A stretch of DNA of 64,000 bases from Vibrio metschnikovii CIP 69.14 (GCF_000176155.1 NZ_ACZO01000004.1:1-64000), one strand, 5' to 3'. Shown: positions 40,429-50,506, counted from the first letter of the stretch. Made by a program: numbers and translations. Notes: generated by a model from the sequence alone, not told the origin.

Positions 40429-40947
40429 TTATCCCCTACGGTTTTTTCGTTTACCTTTTATTTTACGTTCCTTAAACGGCATGGCTAAAGAGACAAACTC
40501 TTTCATTGCTCGCCGATAAACATCACGCTTAAAAGACACAACTTGCCTAACTGGATACCAATAGCTTACCCAGCGCCAACCATCAAATTCAGGGGTACTA
40601 CCGCGTTGCATGTTGATTTTTGATTCATCACATTCCAGACGCAGTAAGAACCATTTCTGTTTTTGTCCAATACAGACAGGTTGAGAGTCCCATCGCACTA
40701 AGCGTTTTGGTAATTTGTATCTTAACCAATGACGACTAGTGGCAATGACTTTGACATCTTTCTTCGTTAAACCAACCTCTTCGTAAAGCTCCCTAAACAT
40801 TGCTTGTTCGGGAGATTCACCCTCATCAATTCCCCCTTGAGGAAACTGCCATGAGTGTTGTCCATATCGTTTCGCCCAGAATACCTGACCATGGTTGTTA
40901 CAAATCACAATACCTACATTGAGTCGGTAACCATCGCCATCGATCAC
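40429..40947 (-). CDS. rppH: RNA pyrophosphohydrolase RppH
   Basis: Removes pyrophosphate from 5' triphosphorylated mRNA and so starts RNase E-dependent decay. I choose a GTG start at 40947, preceded by GAGAGG with a 7-nt spacer. It gives 172 aa starting [16 protein letters not shown], as in the family (MIDDDGYRPNVGIVIC in E. coli). An ATG at 40962 sits in that ribosome site. The Nudix box is complete ([20 protein letters not shown], then VGL). The tail is basic ([14 protein letters not shown]). Confidence 0.95.
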   Translation of the reverse strand: MIDGDGYRLNVGIVICNNHGQVFWAKRYGQHSWQFPQGGIDEGESPEQAMFRELYEEVGLTKKDVKVIATSRHWLRYKLPKRLVRWDSQPVCIGQKQKWFLLRLECDESKINMQRGSTPEFDGWRWVSYWYPVRQVVSFKRDVYRRAMKEFVSLAMPFKERKIKGKRKNRRG

Positions 40948-40982
40948 TGGCAAACCTCTCATAAAATCTTAATGATGTTGAT

Positions 40983-41468
40983 TTTTCCACATATCCCCAG
41001 CAGGAGCAAACGAACTCGTGTGATTCAGGCGAGATTTATTAACGATCAAGAGAAAACTGCATAACTTTCACTCATTCCTATAGTTATCAACAACAGAATG
41101 AGAGACAGAGCACATTTATTCACGTTTTCTGTGAATAACCATGTGAAGAAAACGAAGAGCTAGGAAAGAAATGCTACATTTAATCCTATCATTAAACCGA
41201 CAACAAAAAATAAAACGAGAAATAAACCTTAAAAAACAAAAAGATGAAAATAATTAAAATATAACACTTAGAATATCGAGGGAAAGATCAAACGTATAAC
41301 TACGCCGCTCAAAGATCCATCAAATGTGTGGTTATCCACACTTGAATGAATTTATCAGCCTAACATTGGTTTTTCATCGCTCATATCGCTAGTGAAAACC
41401 CTGTTTATTCATACATGAATTAGATAAACCCTAACTATCGACGATTATTTAGGTTCGGTTGTGGATAA
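40983..41468. promoter_or_regulatory. DnaA-box cluster between rppH and mutH (DARS2-like)
   Basis: This lies in a 620-bp gene-free, very AT-rich region (40948-41567). Matches to the DnaA box TTATNCACA: perfect TTATCCACA at 41332-41340 (+); perfect TGTGGATAA at 41460-41468 (-); perfect TGTGAATAA at 41130-41138 (-). One-mismatch sites are TTATTCACG 41116-41124 (+), TTATCAACA 41084-41092 (+), TTATTCATA 41405-41413 (+) and TTTTCCACA 40983-40991 (+). The 41116/41130 pair forms an 8-bp inverted repeat. From memory, E. coli DARS2, which recharges ADP-DnaA, lies in the intergenic region next to mutH. The position and boxes fit that role, but activity is inference. Confidence 0.65.
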
Positions 41469-41567
41469 CTTTTAATGATGATCTTTTCATCACTTCATCG
41501 TAAAGAGTCTATTACTCCCGGAAAGGAGTTTTTGTTACACTAGGACTTTTACCTCAGTGCCTTTCCT

Positions 41568-42236
41568 ATGCCATTAGAACCTAAAAGTGAACAAGAGCTT
41601 CTTTATCGAGCACAACACATTGCAGGACTGAGTTTTGCAGAACTTGCTGAGCATGCGCGGATTCCAGTTCCTGCGGATCTAAAAAAAGATAAAGGTTGGG
41701 TGGGTCAACTATTAGAGTGGCATTTAGGCGCAAGTGCTGGCAGTAAACCGCAACAAGACTTTGCCGATTTAGGTATCGAGCTAAAAAGCATTCCGATTGG
41801 TTATACTGGTAAGCCTCTTGAAACCACCTTTGTGTGCGTCGCACCGTTAACCGGTGTCCAAGGACTGACATGGGAAAATAGTCATGTCCGGCAAAAATTG
41901 TCGCGGGTGTTATGGATCCCTGTTCAAGGAGAGCGGGAGATCCCGTTAGCGGAACGTCGAGTAGGATCGCCTCTGATTTGGAGCCCTTCAGCTACAGAAG
42001 AAGCACAATTAAAAGCCGATTGGGAAGAATTGATGGAGTTTATTGTACTCGGTAAAATTGCTGACATTACCGCAAGACATGGTGAAGTATTACAACTTAG
42101 GCCGAAAGCCGCTAATAGCCGAGCGTTAACCGAAGCCTATGGCGCCAATGGTCGCCCTATCCGAACGTTGCCACGTGGTTTTTATCTGCGTACTCAATTT
42201 ACCGCGCAAATACTCCAACAGCATTATCTGTATTAA
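41568..42236 (+). CDS. mutH: DNA mismatch repair endonuclease MutH
   Basis: Nicks the unmethylated strand at hemimethylated GATC sites after activation by MutS-MutL. The 222-aa protein (E. coli 229) has the PD-(D/E)XK-type catalytic triad Asp64, Glu71 and Lys73 in [13 protein letters not shown], with the same spacing as Asp70/Glu77/Lys79 of E. coli. The presence of MutH implies Dam methylation in this organism. The promoter must lie at the right end of the DnaA-box region. Confidence 0.97.
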   Translation: MPLEPKSEQELLYRAQHIAGLSFAELAEHARIPVPADLKKDKGWVGQLLEWHLGASAGSKPQQDFADLGIELKSIPIGYTGKPLETTFVCVAPLTGVQGLTWENSHVRQKLSRVLWIPVQGEREIPLAERRVGSPLIWSPSATEEAQLKADWEELMEFIVLGKIADITARHGEVLQLRPKAANSRALTEAYGANGRPIRTLPRGFYLRTQFTAQILQQHYLY

Positions 42237-42457
42237 GCCATGCTCACCAAACTGTCAACGGGTGATCCCTTCTCTTCTACGTTTAAGGTGAAACGGGCAG
42301 TGACTTTACCCTATCCCTTGGATTATAGTGGAATCAATCTATTCAGTTTCTATCTCCCGAAATCCTGAGCGTTTACGACAAACGAGGACTTTCCGTCCCT
42401 CGGTTTTACGAAGCGCCGACTAGAGGTAAGGGAGCTTAACGGTAACAAGGAAGTACA

Positions 42458-43492
42458 ATGCAATATACAAAATTACCGCATTCAACATTAGAAATAAGTA
42501 AAATTTGCTTAGGTACCATGACGTTTGGTGAACAAAATGATCAAGCACAGGCCTTTCAGCAACTCGATTACGCTCTTGAACGTGGCGTCAATTTTATCGA
42601 CACGGCTGAGATGTACCCTGTCCCACCCAGCGCAAAAACCCAAGGCCTAACCGAAGAGTACATCGGCCGCTGGTTAGAGAAATCGGCGAAACGCGAAAAA
42701 GTCGTTCTCGCCACCAAAGTGGCAGGCCCACGTAGTGTCAGTTATATTCGCGATAAAATGGCTCTGGATCATCGTAATATTCATCAAGCGATCGACGATA
42801 GTTTACGTCGCTTAAAAACTGATTATATCGATCTCTACCAATTACACTGGCCGCAACGTCAAACCAATACCTTTGGTCTCCTCAATTACCCTTATCCAGA
42901 AACTCAAGAAGAGATCACCTTGATCGAAACCCTAGAAGCAATGAACGATTTGGTTCGGATGGGAAAAGTACGTTACATCGGCGTTTCAAATGAAACACCT
43001 TGGGGATTAATGACGTATCTTCGTCTGGCGGAGAAACACGATTTACCACGCATGGTCTCTATCCAAAATCCTTACAACTTACTGAATCGTAGTTTTGAAG
43101 TCGGGCTTTCAGAGATAAGTCATCACGAAGGCGTTAAGTTACTGGCCTACTCTCCATTGGCATTTGGTGCCTTGAGTGGTAAATATTTACATGGTGCACG
43201 CCCTAGTGGTGCACGCTGTTCTTTATACGAACGTTTTCAGCGTTATTTCACGCCACAAGGAATAGCCGCGACACAAGCGTATGTTGATTTAGCGCATGAG
43301 TTTGATTTGGATCCCGCACAGATGGCGCTGGCTTTTGTTAATCAAAGACCGTTTGTCGCCGCTAATATCATTGGGGCAACGACGCTTGAGCAATTAAAAG
43401 CCAATATTGATAGCGTAGAGGTTGTGCTGAGCGAAGAGCTGCTTGGTAAAATCAACCAGATTGCCATTCAATACTCGAATCCCTGCCCATAA
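42458..43492 (+). CDS. tas: Aldo/keto reductase, Tas family
   Basis: NADP(H)-dependent aldo/keto reductase of 344 aa (E. coli Tas 346). The catalytic tetrad is Asp48, Tyr53, Lys87 and His130 (YQLHWPQR). The NADP-binding C-terminal part has LLAYSPLAFGALSGKY and NIIGATTLEQL. E. coli tas can suppress a tyrosine auxotrophy, but the physiological substrate is unknown. The gene is near mutH in E. coli too. Confidence 0.92.
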   Translation: MQYTKLPHSTLEISKICLGTMTFGEQNDQAQAFQQLDYALERGVNFIDTAEMYPVPPSAKTQGLTEEYIGRWLEKSAKREKVVLATKVAGPRSVSYIRDKMALDHRNIHQAIDDSLRRLKTDYIDLYQLHWPQRQTNTFGLLNYPYPETQEEITLIETLEAMNDLVRMGKVRYIGVSNETPWGLMTYLRLAEKHDLPRMVSIQNPYNLLNRSFEVGLSEISHHEGVKLLAYSPLAFGALSGKYLHGARPSGARCSLYERFQRYFTPQGIAATQAYVDLAHEFDLDPAQMALAFVNQRPFVAANIIGATTLEQLKANIDSVEVVLSEELLGKINQIAIQYSNPCP

Positions 43493-43505
43493 ACGCGATA
43501 CAGCA

Positions 43506-43535
43506 CCGTTAGGTTCTTTTTCAGGAACCTAACGG
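43506..43535. terminator. Hairpin between convergent tas and vpsR
   Basis: A perfect 11-bp stem (CCGTTAGGTTC 43506-43516 with GAACCTAACGG 43525-43535) has an 8-nt T-rich loop. No T-run follows on either strand, so it may be a 3' end stabiliser or weak terminator for both genes. Confidence 0.6.
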
Positions 43536-43542
43536 CTGACCA

Positions 43543-44871
43543 CTAAAAAATCGAATCAGAGAGTAAGCCATGCTTATTCAAGAGACGATACATGGTCGCT
43601 CGGGATATGGCCAACTCTCTTGCCGCATGAGTGATTTGTCCTCGATGAGACTCTAACGCTTGGACTAATGCCTCTCGCTCTGAACGCTCTTTAATACTTT
43701 TTAACGTCCTTTTACTTTCACGTTTAGGTAGGTCAAGCTGCGTTTCATCAAGCATGATCGAATCAGACATCAATACCATTCGCTTAATTTGATTCATTAA
43801 CTCACGTACGTTACCCGGCCAATCATATCGCTCCATACTTTGTAGCGCCTGCTCAGAAAAGCTGCGGGCTTGCGCGTTGTACTCTTTGGAGTACTCCTTT
43901 AAAAAATGGCCAGCAAACAGTGCAATATCACTCGCTCGCTCTCGCAAGCTAGGCACATTAATCCGCAGTACATTAATGTAATGATAGAGCTCTTCATTAA
44001 AATCACCATCAATCAAGGCTTTTTCAATATCAGTCGTATGGGTGGCTAGAATTCTGACATCCACCGCCTTTGCACCAATTGACGCCGGCAAGGTCCCTTG
44101 TTGGAAAAAATGCAATAAGTTGAGCTGTTGTCGTTTCGGTAAGGCCAAGATGTCATTGAGTAATAGTGTCCCCTGATGAGCTTTCGCTAAAAGAGGGGGG
44201 ATTGAATCGGGATGTCCGATACCAAATAACTCGGCTTCAAGTTGATGTTCGGGTATGGCTCGGCAATTAACACTGACAAAAGGTTGATGAGCGCGAGAAG
44301 AGGTATTATGAATGGCTCTGGCGACCCTTTCTTTACCGACTCCATTTTCGCCGGAGATAAGAATACTGACATCCGTTGGCCCGATGCGTTTAATTTGATC
44401 GCGTAACCGTTTAATTGGCAGTGATTCTCCCAATAAGTCCATTTGGTTATTAATACCGTAGTTCGGCCATACTTTTTTTTCTAATTGCAGCATACCCAGT
44501 TGATGGCCAATGGTACTCAGTAATTGAGCATCAGGGATTGGCGCGGTAAAAAAATCGATACAGAAATTGACGATAAACTGGCAAATCGTATCAGAGCTGA
44601 GTTGAGACTCTCGAATAAATGCCAACCAACGAACCTGCTTATGGCTACTCACCAAATTAGCGATGCCATTTAAGCTAAATTCATCATGGCTAAGATCAAC
44701 AATACCAATACATGGCCCAGTATTCGTAAATTGTTGGTCTGCTTTACGCAAATCAGCACATTGCATGCAACGCCATCCGGCCTTTTCTAAAACGGTTAAC
44801 CACGGTTCGTAGCTGCCCCCAACGACAATCAGCGAACCGGGAACACAATCCATCCGAAATTGAGTGCCCAT
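43543..44871 (-). CDS. vpsR: Biofilm regulator VpsR (atypical bacterial enhancer-binding protein)
   Basis: c-di-GMP-responsive activator of Vibrio exopolysaccharide and biofilm genes in V. cholerae. The ATG at 44871, after AAGGAAA, gives 442 aa. Receiver-like domain about 1-125 with Asp59 (GIVDLSHDE); AAA+ domain about 148-375; Fis-type HTH at the C-terminus (THAARELAISRATMYRLLNK). The AAA+ domain is degenerate: Walker A reads GENGVGKE (174-181), the Walker B region reads GTLLLNDI instead of GTLFLDEI, and the GAFTGA loop for sigma-54 contact is missing (ELFGIGHPDSIPPLL). This agrees with reports that VpsR works with sigma-70. Confidence 0.95.
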   Translation of the reverse strand: MGTQFRMDCVPGSLIVVGGSYEPWLTVLEKAGWRCMQCADLRKADQQFTNTGPCIGIVDLSHDEFSLNGIANLVSSHKQVRWLAFIRESQLSSDTICQFIVNFCIDFFTAPIPDAQLLSTIGHQLGMLQLEKKVWPNYGINNQMDLLGESLPIKRLRDQIKRIGPTDVSILISGENGVGKERVARAIHNTSSRAHQPFVSVNCRAIPEHQLEAELFGIGHPDSIPPLLAKAHQGTLLLNDILALPKRQQLNLLHFFQQGTLPASIGAKAVDVRILATHTTDIEKALIDGDFNEELYHYINVLRINVPSLRERASDIALFAGHFLKEYSKEYNAQARSFSEQALQSMERYDWPGNVRELMNQIKRMVLMSDSIMLDETQLDLPKRESKRTLKSIKERSEREALVQALESHRGQITHAARELAISRATMYRLLNKHGLLSDSIF

Positions 44872-45271
44872 CAACAGGTTTCCTTATGAGTATTATTGTT
44901 ATACAGCGCTGAATTGATTGATACCCATACAGCTTGGAGATACGGTCGGCAACCAAAACGGGCTTGGTCCGCCTCTCAATACCACTAACGATGACAAAAA
45001 GCCCCGCTTAACCAATCGGATTAGCGCACCAATTGGCCAAAAAGCAAAGATCGTTTTCGCTACCTTAGCGGTACTCTAAAATAGAATCTATCTCACGAGT
45101 AAGACTATAGGAAATATCACCCATAAACGAAGGGGTAATGACGGTTTTTTTGATCGCACGGCCTTTATTACACCAATCCATTACTCGTTAACACCATCGT
45201 CAATGCATCTCCCCCCAGTATCAAGCATAAAAAAACCGCCTCGTAGGCGGTTTTCAAATCATCATCAACCA
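44872..45271. other. Gene-free region between vpsR and lysS
   Basis: This 400-bp stretch holds the lysS terminator (45228-45254) and must hold the vpsR promoter and long 5' region on the minus strand. Small hairpins are visible, for example CGCTAAGGTAGCG near 45061-45073. I see no ORF with a ribosome site and no recognisable RNA gene. Confidence 0.4.
45228..45254 (-). terminator. Rho-independent terminator after lysS
   Basis: On the minus strand a 9-bp stem (45246-45254 with 45232-45240, 5-nt loop) is followed by a run of at least seven T residues. Confidence 0.93.
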
Positions 45272-46804
45272 TTACTGTTGTGGACGCATCGCTGGGAATA
45301 AAATAACGTCACGAATCGTATGCGTATTAGTCAATAGCATCACTAAACGGTCAATACCAATTCCTTGACCTGCCGTCGGCGGCAAACCATGCTCAAGCGC
45401 AGTAATATAATCTGCGTCGTAGAACATCGCTTCATCATCACCAGATTCTTTCGCTTCAACTTGTGATTTAAAGCGTGCATCTTGATCTTCAGCATCATTC
45501 AGTTCTGAGAAGCCGTTTGCTACTTCACGACCGCCAATGAAAAACTCAAAGCGATCAGTAAAGAATGGATTATCATCACTACGACGAGCCAATGGTGAGA
45601 TATCCGCTGGATAGCCAGTAATGAATGTCGGCTGCATCAGTTTCGGCTCTGCGGTTTCACCAAAAATCTCTTCAAGAAGCTGGCCGCAAGTCCAGAAAGG
45701 TTCGACATCAACATGAACCGATTTGGCAATCGACACCATAAGATCACGATTTTGTAGATCATCTTCAGTTAATGCTTGAATTTGCGCATGCTGAGGATTG
45801 TAGTGCTTGATGGCTTCAAACATGCTCATGCGAGCGTATTTACCACCAAATTCCACGGTTTCATCACCATAAGGCATCGACGTTGAGCCGAGGACTTCAA
45901 GTGCAACCGTACTCAGTAGCTCTTCAGTGAAATCCATCAAGTCTTTATAATCCGCGTACGCCATATAGAATTCCATCATGGTGAATTCTGGATTATGGCG
46001 CGGCGACAAACCTTCGTTACGGAAGTTACGGTTGATTTCAAAAACGCGATCAAAGCCACCGACAACCAAACGTTTTAAGTAAAGCTCTGGAGCAATACGC
46101 AAATACATTGGCATATCAAGCGCGTTATGATGAGTGATAAATGGACGTGCACTGGCTCCACCAGGAATGACGTGCATCATCGGAGTTTCGACTTCCATAA
46201 ACTGTTTTGAAGTCATAAAATTACGAATCGCTGACATCACTTTAGAGCGGATGACAAACGCTTGACGAGAATCTTCATTGACAATCAAATCCACGTAACG
46301 TTGACGATAACGCATCTCTTGATCGGTTAAACCATGGAATTTTTCAGGCAATGGACGTAGCGCTTTAGTAAGCAGTTCATACTGCTCAATGTTCACGTAA
46401 AGATCGCCTTTACCTGACTTATGCAAAGCGCCTTTCACCCCAATAATGTCACCAATATCAAGCCCTTGATACTTTTCTTTTAGCTCAGCTTGTACCGTTT
46501 TATCAGCATAAGCTTGAATACGACCAGACGTCTCTTGAATCACTAAAAAAGGACCACGCTTAGCCATCACTCGACCCGCGATGGAAACAACATGATTGAG
46601 TGCTTCCAGTTCTTCTTTGCTCTTCTCACCGAACTCTGCTTGTAGATCACCCGCTAAGCTATCACGACGAAAGTCATTCGGGTGACCGTTCGCCTTACAA
46701 CTTTTACGAATGTGCTCTAACTTACTACGACGCTCTGCAATTAGTTTGTTTTCTTCTTGCGCGATTTGCTCTTGATTCGTTTCGTTTTGAACAGCATCAG
46801 TCAT
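45272..46804 (-). CDS. lysS: Lysyl-tRNA synthetase (class II)
   Basis: Charges tRNA-Lys. The 510-aa protein (E. coli LysS 505) has an N-terminal OB-fold anticodon-binding domain ([15 protein letters not shown]) and a class II catalytic domain: motif 2 [24 protein letters not shown] (about 265-290) and motif 3 [10 protein letters not shown] near the end. It lies 32 nt after prfB, the prfB-lysS operon found in E. coli. Confidence 0.98.
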   Translation of the reverse strand: MTDAVQNETNQEQIAQEENKLIAERRSKLEHIRKSCKANGHPNDFRRDSLAGDLQAEFGEKSKEELEALNHVVSIAGRVMAKRGPFLVIQETSGRIQAYADKTVQAELKEKYQGLDIGDIIGVKGALHKSGKGDLYVNIEQYELLTKALRPLPEKFHGLTDQEMRYRQRYVDLIVNEDSRQAFVIRSKVMSAIRNFMTSKQFMEVETPMMHVIPGGASARPFITHHNALDMPMYLRIAPELYLKRLVVGGFDRVFEINRNFRNEGLSPRHNPEFTMMEFYMAYADYKDLMDFTEELLSTVALEVLGSTSMPYGDETVEFGGKYARMSMFEAIKHYNPQHAQIQALTEDDLQNRDLMVSIAKSVHVDVEPFWTCGQLLEEIFGETAEPKLMQPTFITGYPADISPLARRSDDNPFFTDRFEFFIGGREVANGFSELNDAEDQDARFKSQVEAKESGDDEAMFYDADYITALEHGLPPTAGQGIGIDRLVMLLTNTHTIRDVILFPAMRPQQ

Positions 46805-46836
46805 TTTGCATGTACCTTGTTTTGTCGGTAAAAAGC

Positions 46837-47935
46837 TTACAGACCTGATTTCAGGCTAGCTTCAATAAATTTATCTAAATCACCATCGAGAACCGCTTGT
46901 GTATTACGGTTCTCAACTCCAGTACGCAAGTCTTTGATCCGTGAATCATCTAATACGTAAGAGCGAATTTGGCTTCCCCAACCAATGTCCGATTTAGCAT
47001 CTTCATTGGCTTGTTTTTCAGCATTTTGTTTTTGTAATTCCAACTCAAACAATTTGGCGCGTAGTTGCTTCATCGCTTGGTCTTTGTTTTTATGCTGAGA
47101 ACGATCGTTTTGGCACTGCACCACAGTATTGGTCGGAACGTGGGTAATACGCACCGCTGATTCTGTGGTGTTAACGTGCTGACCACCAGCCCCCGATGCA
47201 CGATATACGTCGATACGTAAATCTGCAGGGTTAATATCTACGGCAATATTTTCGTCAATTTCTGGGTAAACAAATGCTGAAGCAAAAGAAGTATGACGAC
47301 GGCCGCCAGAATCAAACGGGGATTTACGAACTAAACGATGCACTCCCGTTTCGGTTCTTAGCCAGCCATAAGCGTAGTCCCCGATAATACGCACAGTCGC
47401 CGATTTAAGTCCAGCAACATCACCCTCGGAAACTTCAATCACTTCGGTCTTAAAGCCTTTGTCATCCGCCCAACGCAAATACATCCGCAATAGCATTGAT
47501 GTCCAGTCTTGAGCTTCTGTACCACCAGAACCAGCTTGTAAATCAATGTAGCAATGCGCAGCATCGTGATCACCAGAAAACATGCGCCGAAACTCTAATT
47601 GCGCGAGTTTCGCTTCAAGCTCTTCGAGTTCAGGCAAAACTTCATCAAACGTTTCTTGATCCTGAGCTTCAATCGCCAGTTCAAGTAAACCTTCGACATC
47701 ATCAACCCCCTGTTCAAGCTGGTTAATGGTTTCCACTACCGCTTGTAACGAAGATCGCTCTTTGCCTAACGCTTGTGCGCGCTCAGGTTCATTCCACACA
47801 TTAGGTTGTTCAAGTTCAGCATTGACTTCTTCTAGACGCTCTTGCTTAGCGTCATAGTCAAAGATACCCCCTGAGGATCGATGTGCGCTGTGACACGTCC
47901 TGGATACGGGTTTTAATCGGATTGATTTCAAACAT
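46837..47935 (-). CDS. prfB: Peptide chain release factor 2, with programmed +1 frameshift
   Basis: Terminates translation at UGA and UAA. Frame 0 starts at the ATG at 47935 and encodes 25 residues ([16 protein letters not shown]...GYL), then meets a TGA stop (47858-47860). A +1 shift at CTT-TGA continues as [13 protein letters not shown] to the end at 46837. Total 365 aa, the same as E. coli RF2. The stop-codon anticodon-like SPF ([10 protein letters not shown]) and the catalytic GGQ (SGAGGQHVN) are present. It forms an operon with lysS. Anyone annotating without the shift would call a false N-terminus. Confidence 0.97.
47858..47872 (-). promoter_or_regulatory. RF2 autoregulatory frameshift site
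   Basis: On the minus strand: Shine-Dalgarno-like AGGGGG (47867-47872), then TAT, then CTT-TGA-C (47863-47857). When RF2 is scarce the ribosome pauses at UGA, and the internal Shine-Dalgarno pairing promotes slipping of CTT to TTT. The arrangement is identical in plan to E. coli prfB. Confidence 0.95.
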
Positions 47936-48016
47936 AGTTATTTTGACTTTATGAATAGAATTTAACCGCAGAATTCTACTGAAAAATGTGACGAAGATAC
48001 AGGAAAAGTTGTCTAG

Positions 48017-48043
48017 AAAAAAGGCGGAGTCAACGACTCCGCC
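48017..48043 (-). terminator. Rho-independent terminator downstream of brnQ
   Basis: On the minus strand a perfect 8-bp GC-rich stem (48036-48043 with 48023-48030, 5-nt loop) runs into six T residues. It is 120 bp beyond the brnQ stop. Another 11-bp hairpin (around 48075-48105) lies in between. It isolates prfB from brnQ transcription. Confidence 0.9.
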
Positions 48044-48164
48044 GAGGGGAAAGTTTGATTTTAGCGACAACCCGCCATTAACCATCATTAGGATGGATGG
48101 TGGTTAAGCGCTTTCGGTACCTAGAGGAGAGATTCCTCATTGACACGCTCAATCAACAGTGTCG

Positions 48165-49478
48165 CTAAGCGACATCATTAGAAGATTGTTCTACCACTGA
48201 GCGAGCCATAAAAAACATGCATATTAGCGCCGCTAAAGACGGTAAAACCCAACCCATACCGACATCAAACAGTGGCAACATGTCGAACATTGACATATCA
48301 AGCCCAACAACCTGAGCAGCATCAATTAAAGCAAACAAGAACGCAACCAAGGTTACGACTCGAAATGCCACTTTAGGATTAGGCATTTTGTGGCGCACAA
48401 AGGCGAGGACTACCAGAGCTATCGCGACAGGATAAAGCGCAACCAAAACTGGAATCGACAAAGCAATCAGCTGAGATAAACCAACATTAGCAACCACTGC
48501 ACAAGCAACGCCATTAATCACTACCCAAGCGCGGTATGGAAGAGGCGTCAAGGAGCAGAAATAGTCAGAACATGCAGAAATAAGACCAATCGCCGTCGTT
48601 AAACAGGCTAAAAGGACGATCGTGGATAAGACTAATTGACCATAAGGACCAAATAAGGCTTGTACATATTGGCTCAATATAAAGCCACCATTGTCCGCAC
48701 CACCCGCGATGGCTGAGCTGGTTGCGCCAAGATAAAACAGAGAGATGTACACCGAAGCAAGACCAAAGGCAGCAATAAAAGCTGAACTGATGAGGTATTT
48801 CGTCGTCGCACGCTGCTCGGTAATGCCCTTACTACGCAAGGCATCAACAATCAACATCCCAAACATCAAGGCTGCTAAGGTATCCATGGTGTTGTAACCT
48901 TCCAAGAAACCTTTAGTGAAAGGTTGAGTGGCATAAGGTCCAGTGGCCGGCATCCAATCACCTTGAGGGTCTAGGAATACGCCAATCGCCAACACCACAA
49001 GACCGATAAATAAGGCCGGTGTCAACACTTTACCGATCAAATCAATTAAACGCCCTTGCGACCAAGAGAAAAACATCGCTACCAAAAAGAAAAGGATCGA
49101 AAAAATAGTCAGGTGAGCTTGAGAGCTATCAGCAAAGAGCGGACTAACGGCCATTTCATAAGCAACGAGCCCGGTTCGTGGCGCAGCAAAAGCCGGACCA
49201 ATAATAATGAAGATCAATACGGCAATCAGTGTCGCCACTTTGGCGGGGAGATCTTTAGTGAGGTGATTCCAACTGCCTCCAGCGATCGCCACCGCAATGA
49301 TCGTCACTAAAGGCAGTCCTACCGCCGTCAATAAAAAGCCACCCATGGCGGACATCAAGTTTATCCCAGCTTGTTGACCCGCTAATGGCGGAAAGATAAT
49401 GTTGCCTGCGCCTAAAAAGAAGGCAAATAGCATAAAGCCTAATGCGGCAATATCTGTTAATTTTAACGTCTGTTTCAC
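48165..49478 (-). CDS. brnQ: Branched-chain amino acid transporter BrnQ
   Basis: Na+ or H+ coupled importer of leucine, isoleucine and valine in the LIVCS family. The 437-aa protein has about 12 hydrophobic segments. Family motifs are FFLGAGNIIFPPLAGQQAG near the N-terminus and ACLTTAIGLISACSDYF in the middle. It is monocistronic, with its own terminator. Confidence 0.94.
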   Translation of the reverse strand: MKQTLKLTDIAALGFMLFAFFLGAGNIIFPPLAGQQAGINLMSAMGGFLLTAVGLPLVTIIAVAIAGGSWNHLTKDLPAKVATLIAVLIFIIIGPAFAAPRTGLVAYEMAVSPLFADSSQAHLTIFSILFFLVAMFFSWSQGRLIDLIGKVLTPALFIGLVVLAIGVFLDPQGDWMPATGPYATQPFTKGFLEGYNTMDTLAALMFGMLIVDALRSKGITEQRATTKYLISSAFIAAFGLASVYISLFYLGATSSAIAGGADNGGFILSQYVQALFGPYGQLVLSTIVLLACLTTAIGLISACSDYFCSLTPLPYRAWVVINGVACAVVANVGLSQLIALSIPVLVALYPVAIALVVLAFVRHKMPNPKVAFRVVTLVAFLFALIDAAQVVGLDMSMFDMLPLFDVGMGWVLPSLAALICMFFMARSVVEQSSNDVA

Positions 49479-49783
49479 AGATAACCCTTATATTACGTAT
49501 TTAATGAATGTTGTGTGTGCATCTTTAGACAGTACAAGCCATCTAATTTTTAGTGAAGGCGAATAATGAACAACCTATCCGCATTTCGCAATAGCTAAGG
49601 GAAAAACACTACATTAATTTATACCGAAGGTTCAATAGCAGTTGAATACACTAACTTTAAAAACATTAACGGAATGATATTTCAATTATCACCCCAAATG
49701 TTCCGGTGTTGGTCAGCATAAAACACCAAACAAAAAACCAACAGTAGCTTAACTTTCTAAAAACAAATCCATAGCGATATTTA
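49479..49783. other. Gene-free region between brnQ and trmN6
   Basis: This 305-bp AT-rich spacer between divergent genes must carry both promoters. I could not pick out a convincing promoter pair, repeat or RNA gene. Confidence 0.4.
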
Positions 49784-50506
49784 ATGAATACTGATTTACC
49801 GATAACCAAAGGCTTTCATTTTAAGCAATTTACCATTGAAACAGGACACAGTGGGATGCCAGTCAGTACTGATGGCGTACTATTGGGAGCTTGGGCTTTC
49901 ACCCGACCACCCGATCGTTTACTTGATATCGGTTGTGGTACTGGCTTATTAAGCTTGATGTGCGCGCAACGCTTTACCCATAGCCAAATTTGCGCCGTCG
50001 ATATTGATCAGCAAGCATTTTTAGCCGCTTCAAATAATATTCGTCGCTCAGTATGGTCGTCACGCATTGAAGTGATGCATGGTGATATTAACACCTTGCG
50101 TTTTACTCAGCCGTTTGATGCCATAATTTGTAACCCGCCCTATTTTAATAGTGGGCAACCCGCTCAACAGCAAACGCGAGCGATCGCACGCCATACTGAA
50201 ACACTGTCTCACCAACAATTACTAGACTGTTTCGCACAACATTTACCCCCACAAGGTACTGCCAGCTTGATTTTACCTCAGCAAGAAGGGCAGATTTTTA
50301 TTGATCAAGCGCAGCAACAAGGTTGGTATTTAACCCGACTCTGTCAAGTTAGGACCGCACCACACAAACCGATTCAACGGCTATTATTTGAACTGAGCCG
50401 AACTCACCAACCATTACAAGCGAGCGAGCTGATCATTCGTGAATCCAATGACTATAGTGAAGCATTTATTCAGCTTACCCGTGCTTTTTATCTTAAGATG
50501 GTGTAA
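49784..50506 (+). CDS. trmN6: tRNA1(Val) (adenine37-N6)-methyltransferase
   Basis: SAM-dependent enzyme (YfiC in E. coli) that methylates A37 of tRNA1-Val. The 240-aa protein has SAM motif I LLDIGCGTGLLSLM (about 47-60) and the amino-methyltransferase motif NPPYF (about 120). It opens with GFHFKQFTIE, the family N-terminus. It is next to srmB, as in E. coli, but here both are on the same strand. E. coli has them divergent. Confidence 0.92.
   Translation: MNTDLPITKGFHFKQFTIETGHSGMPVSTDGVLLGAWAFTRPPDRLLDIGCGTGLLSLMCAQRFTHSQICAVDIDQQAFLAASNNIRRSVWSSRIEVMHGDINTLRFTQPFDAIICNPPYFNSGQPAQQQTRAIARHTETLSHQQLLDCFAQHLPPQGTASLILPQQEGQIFIDQAQQQGWYLTRLCQVRTAPHKPIQRLLFELSRTHQPLQASELIIRESNDYSEAFIQLTRAFYLKMV

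Noticed and set aside
40983..41468. DnaA boxes read as a chromosome replication origin
   Set aside because: No mnmG/gidA, dnaA, dnaN or parAB neighbours, no 13-mer AT array recognised; the mutH neighbourhood fits DARS2 better.
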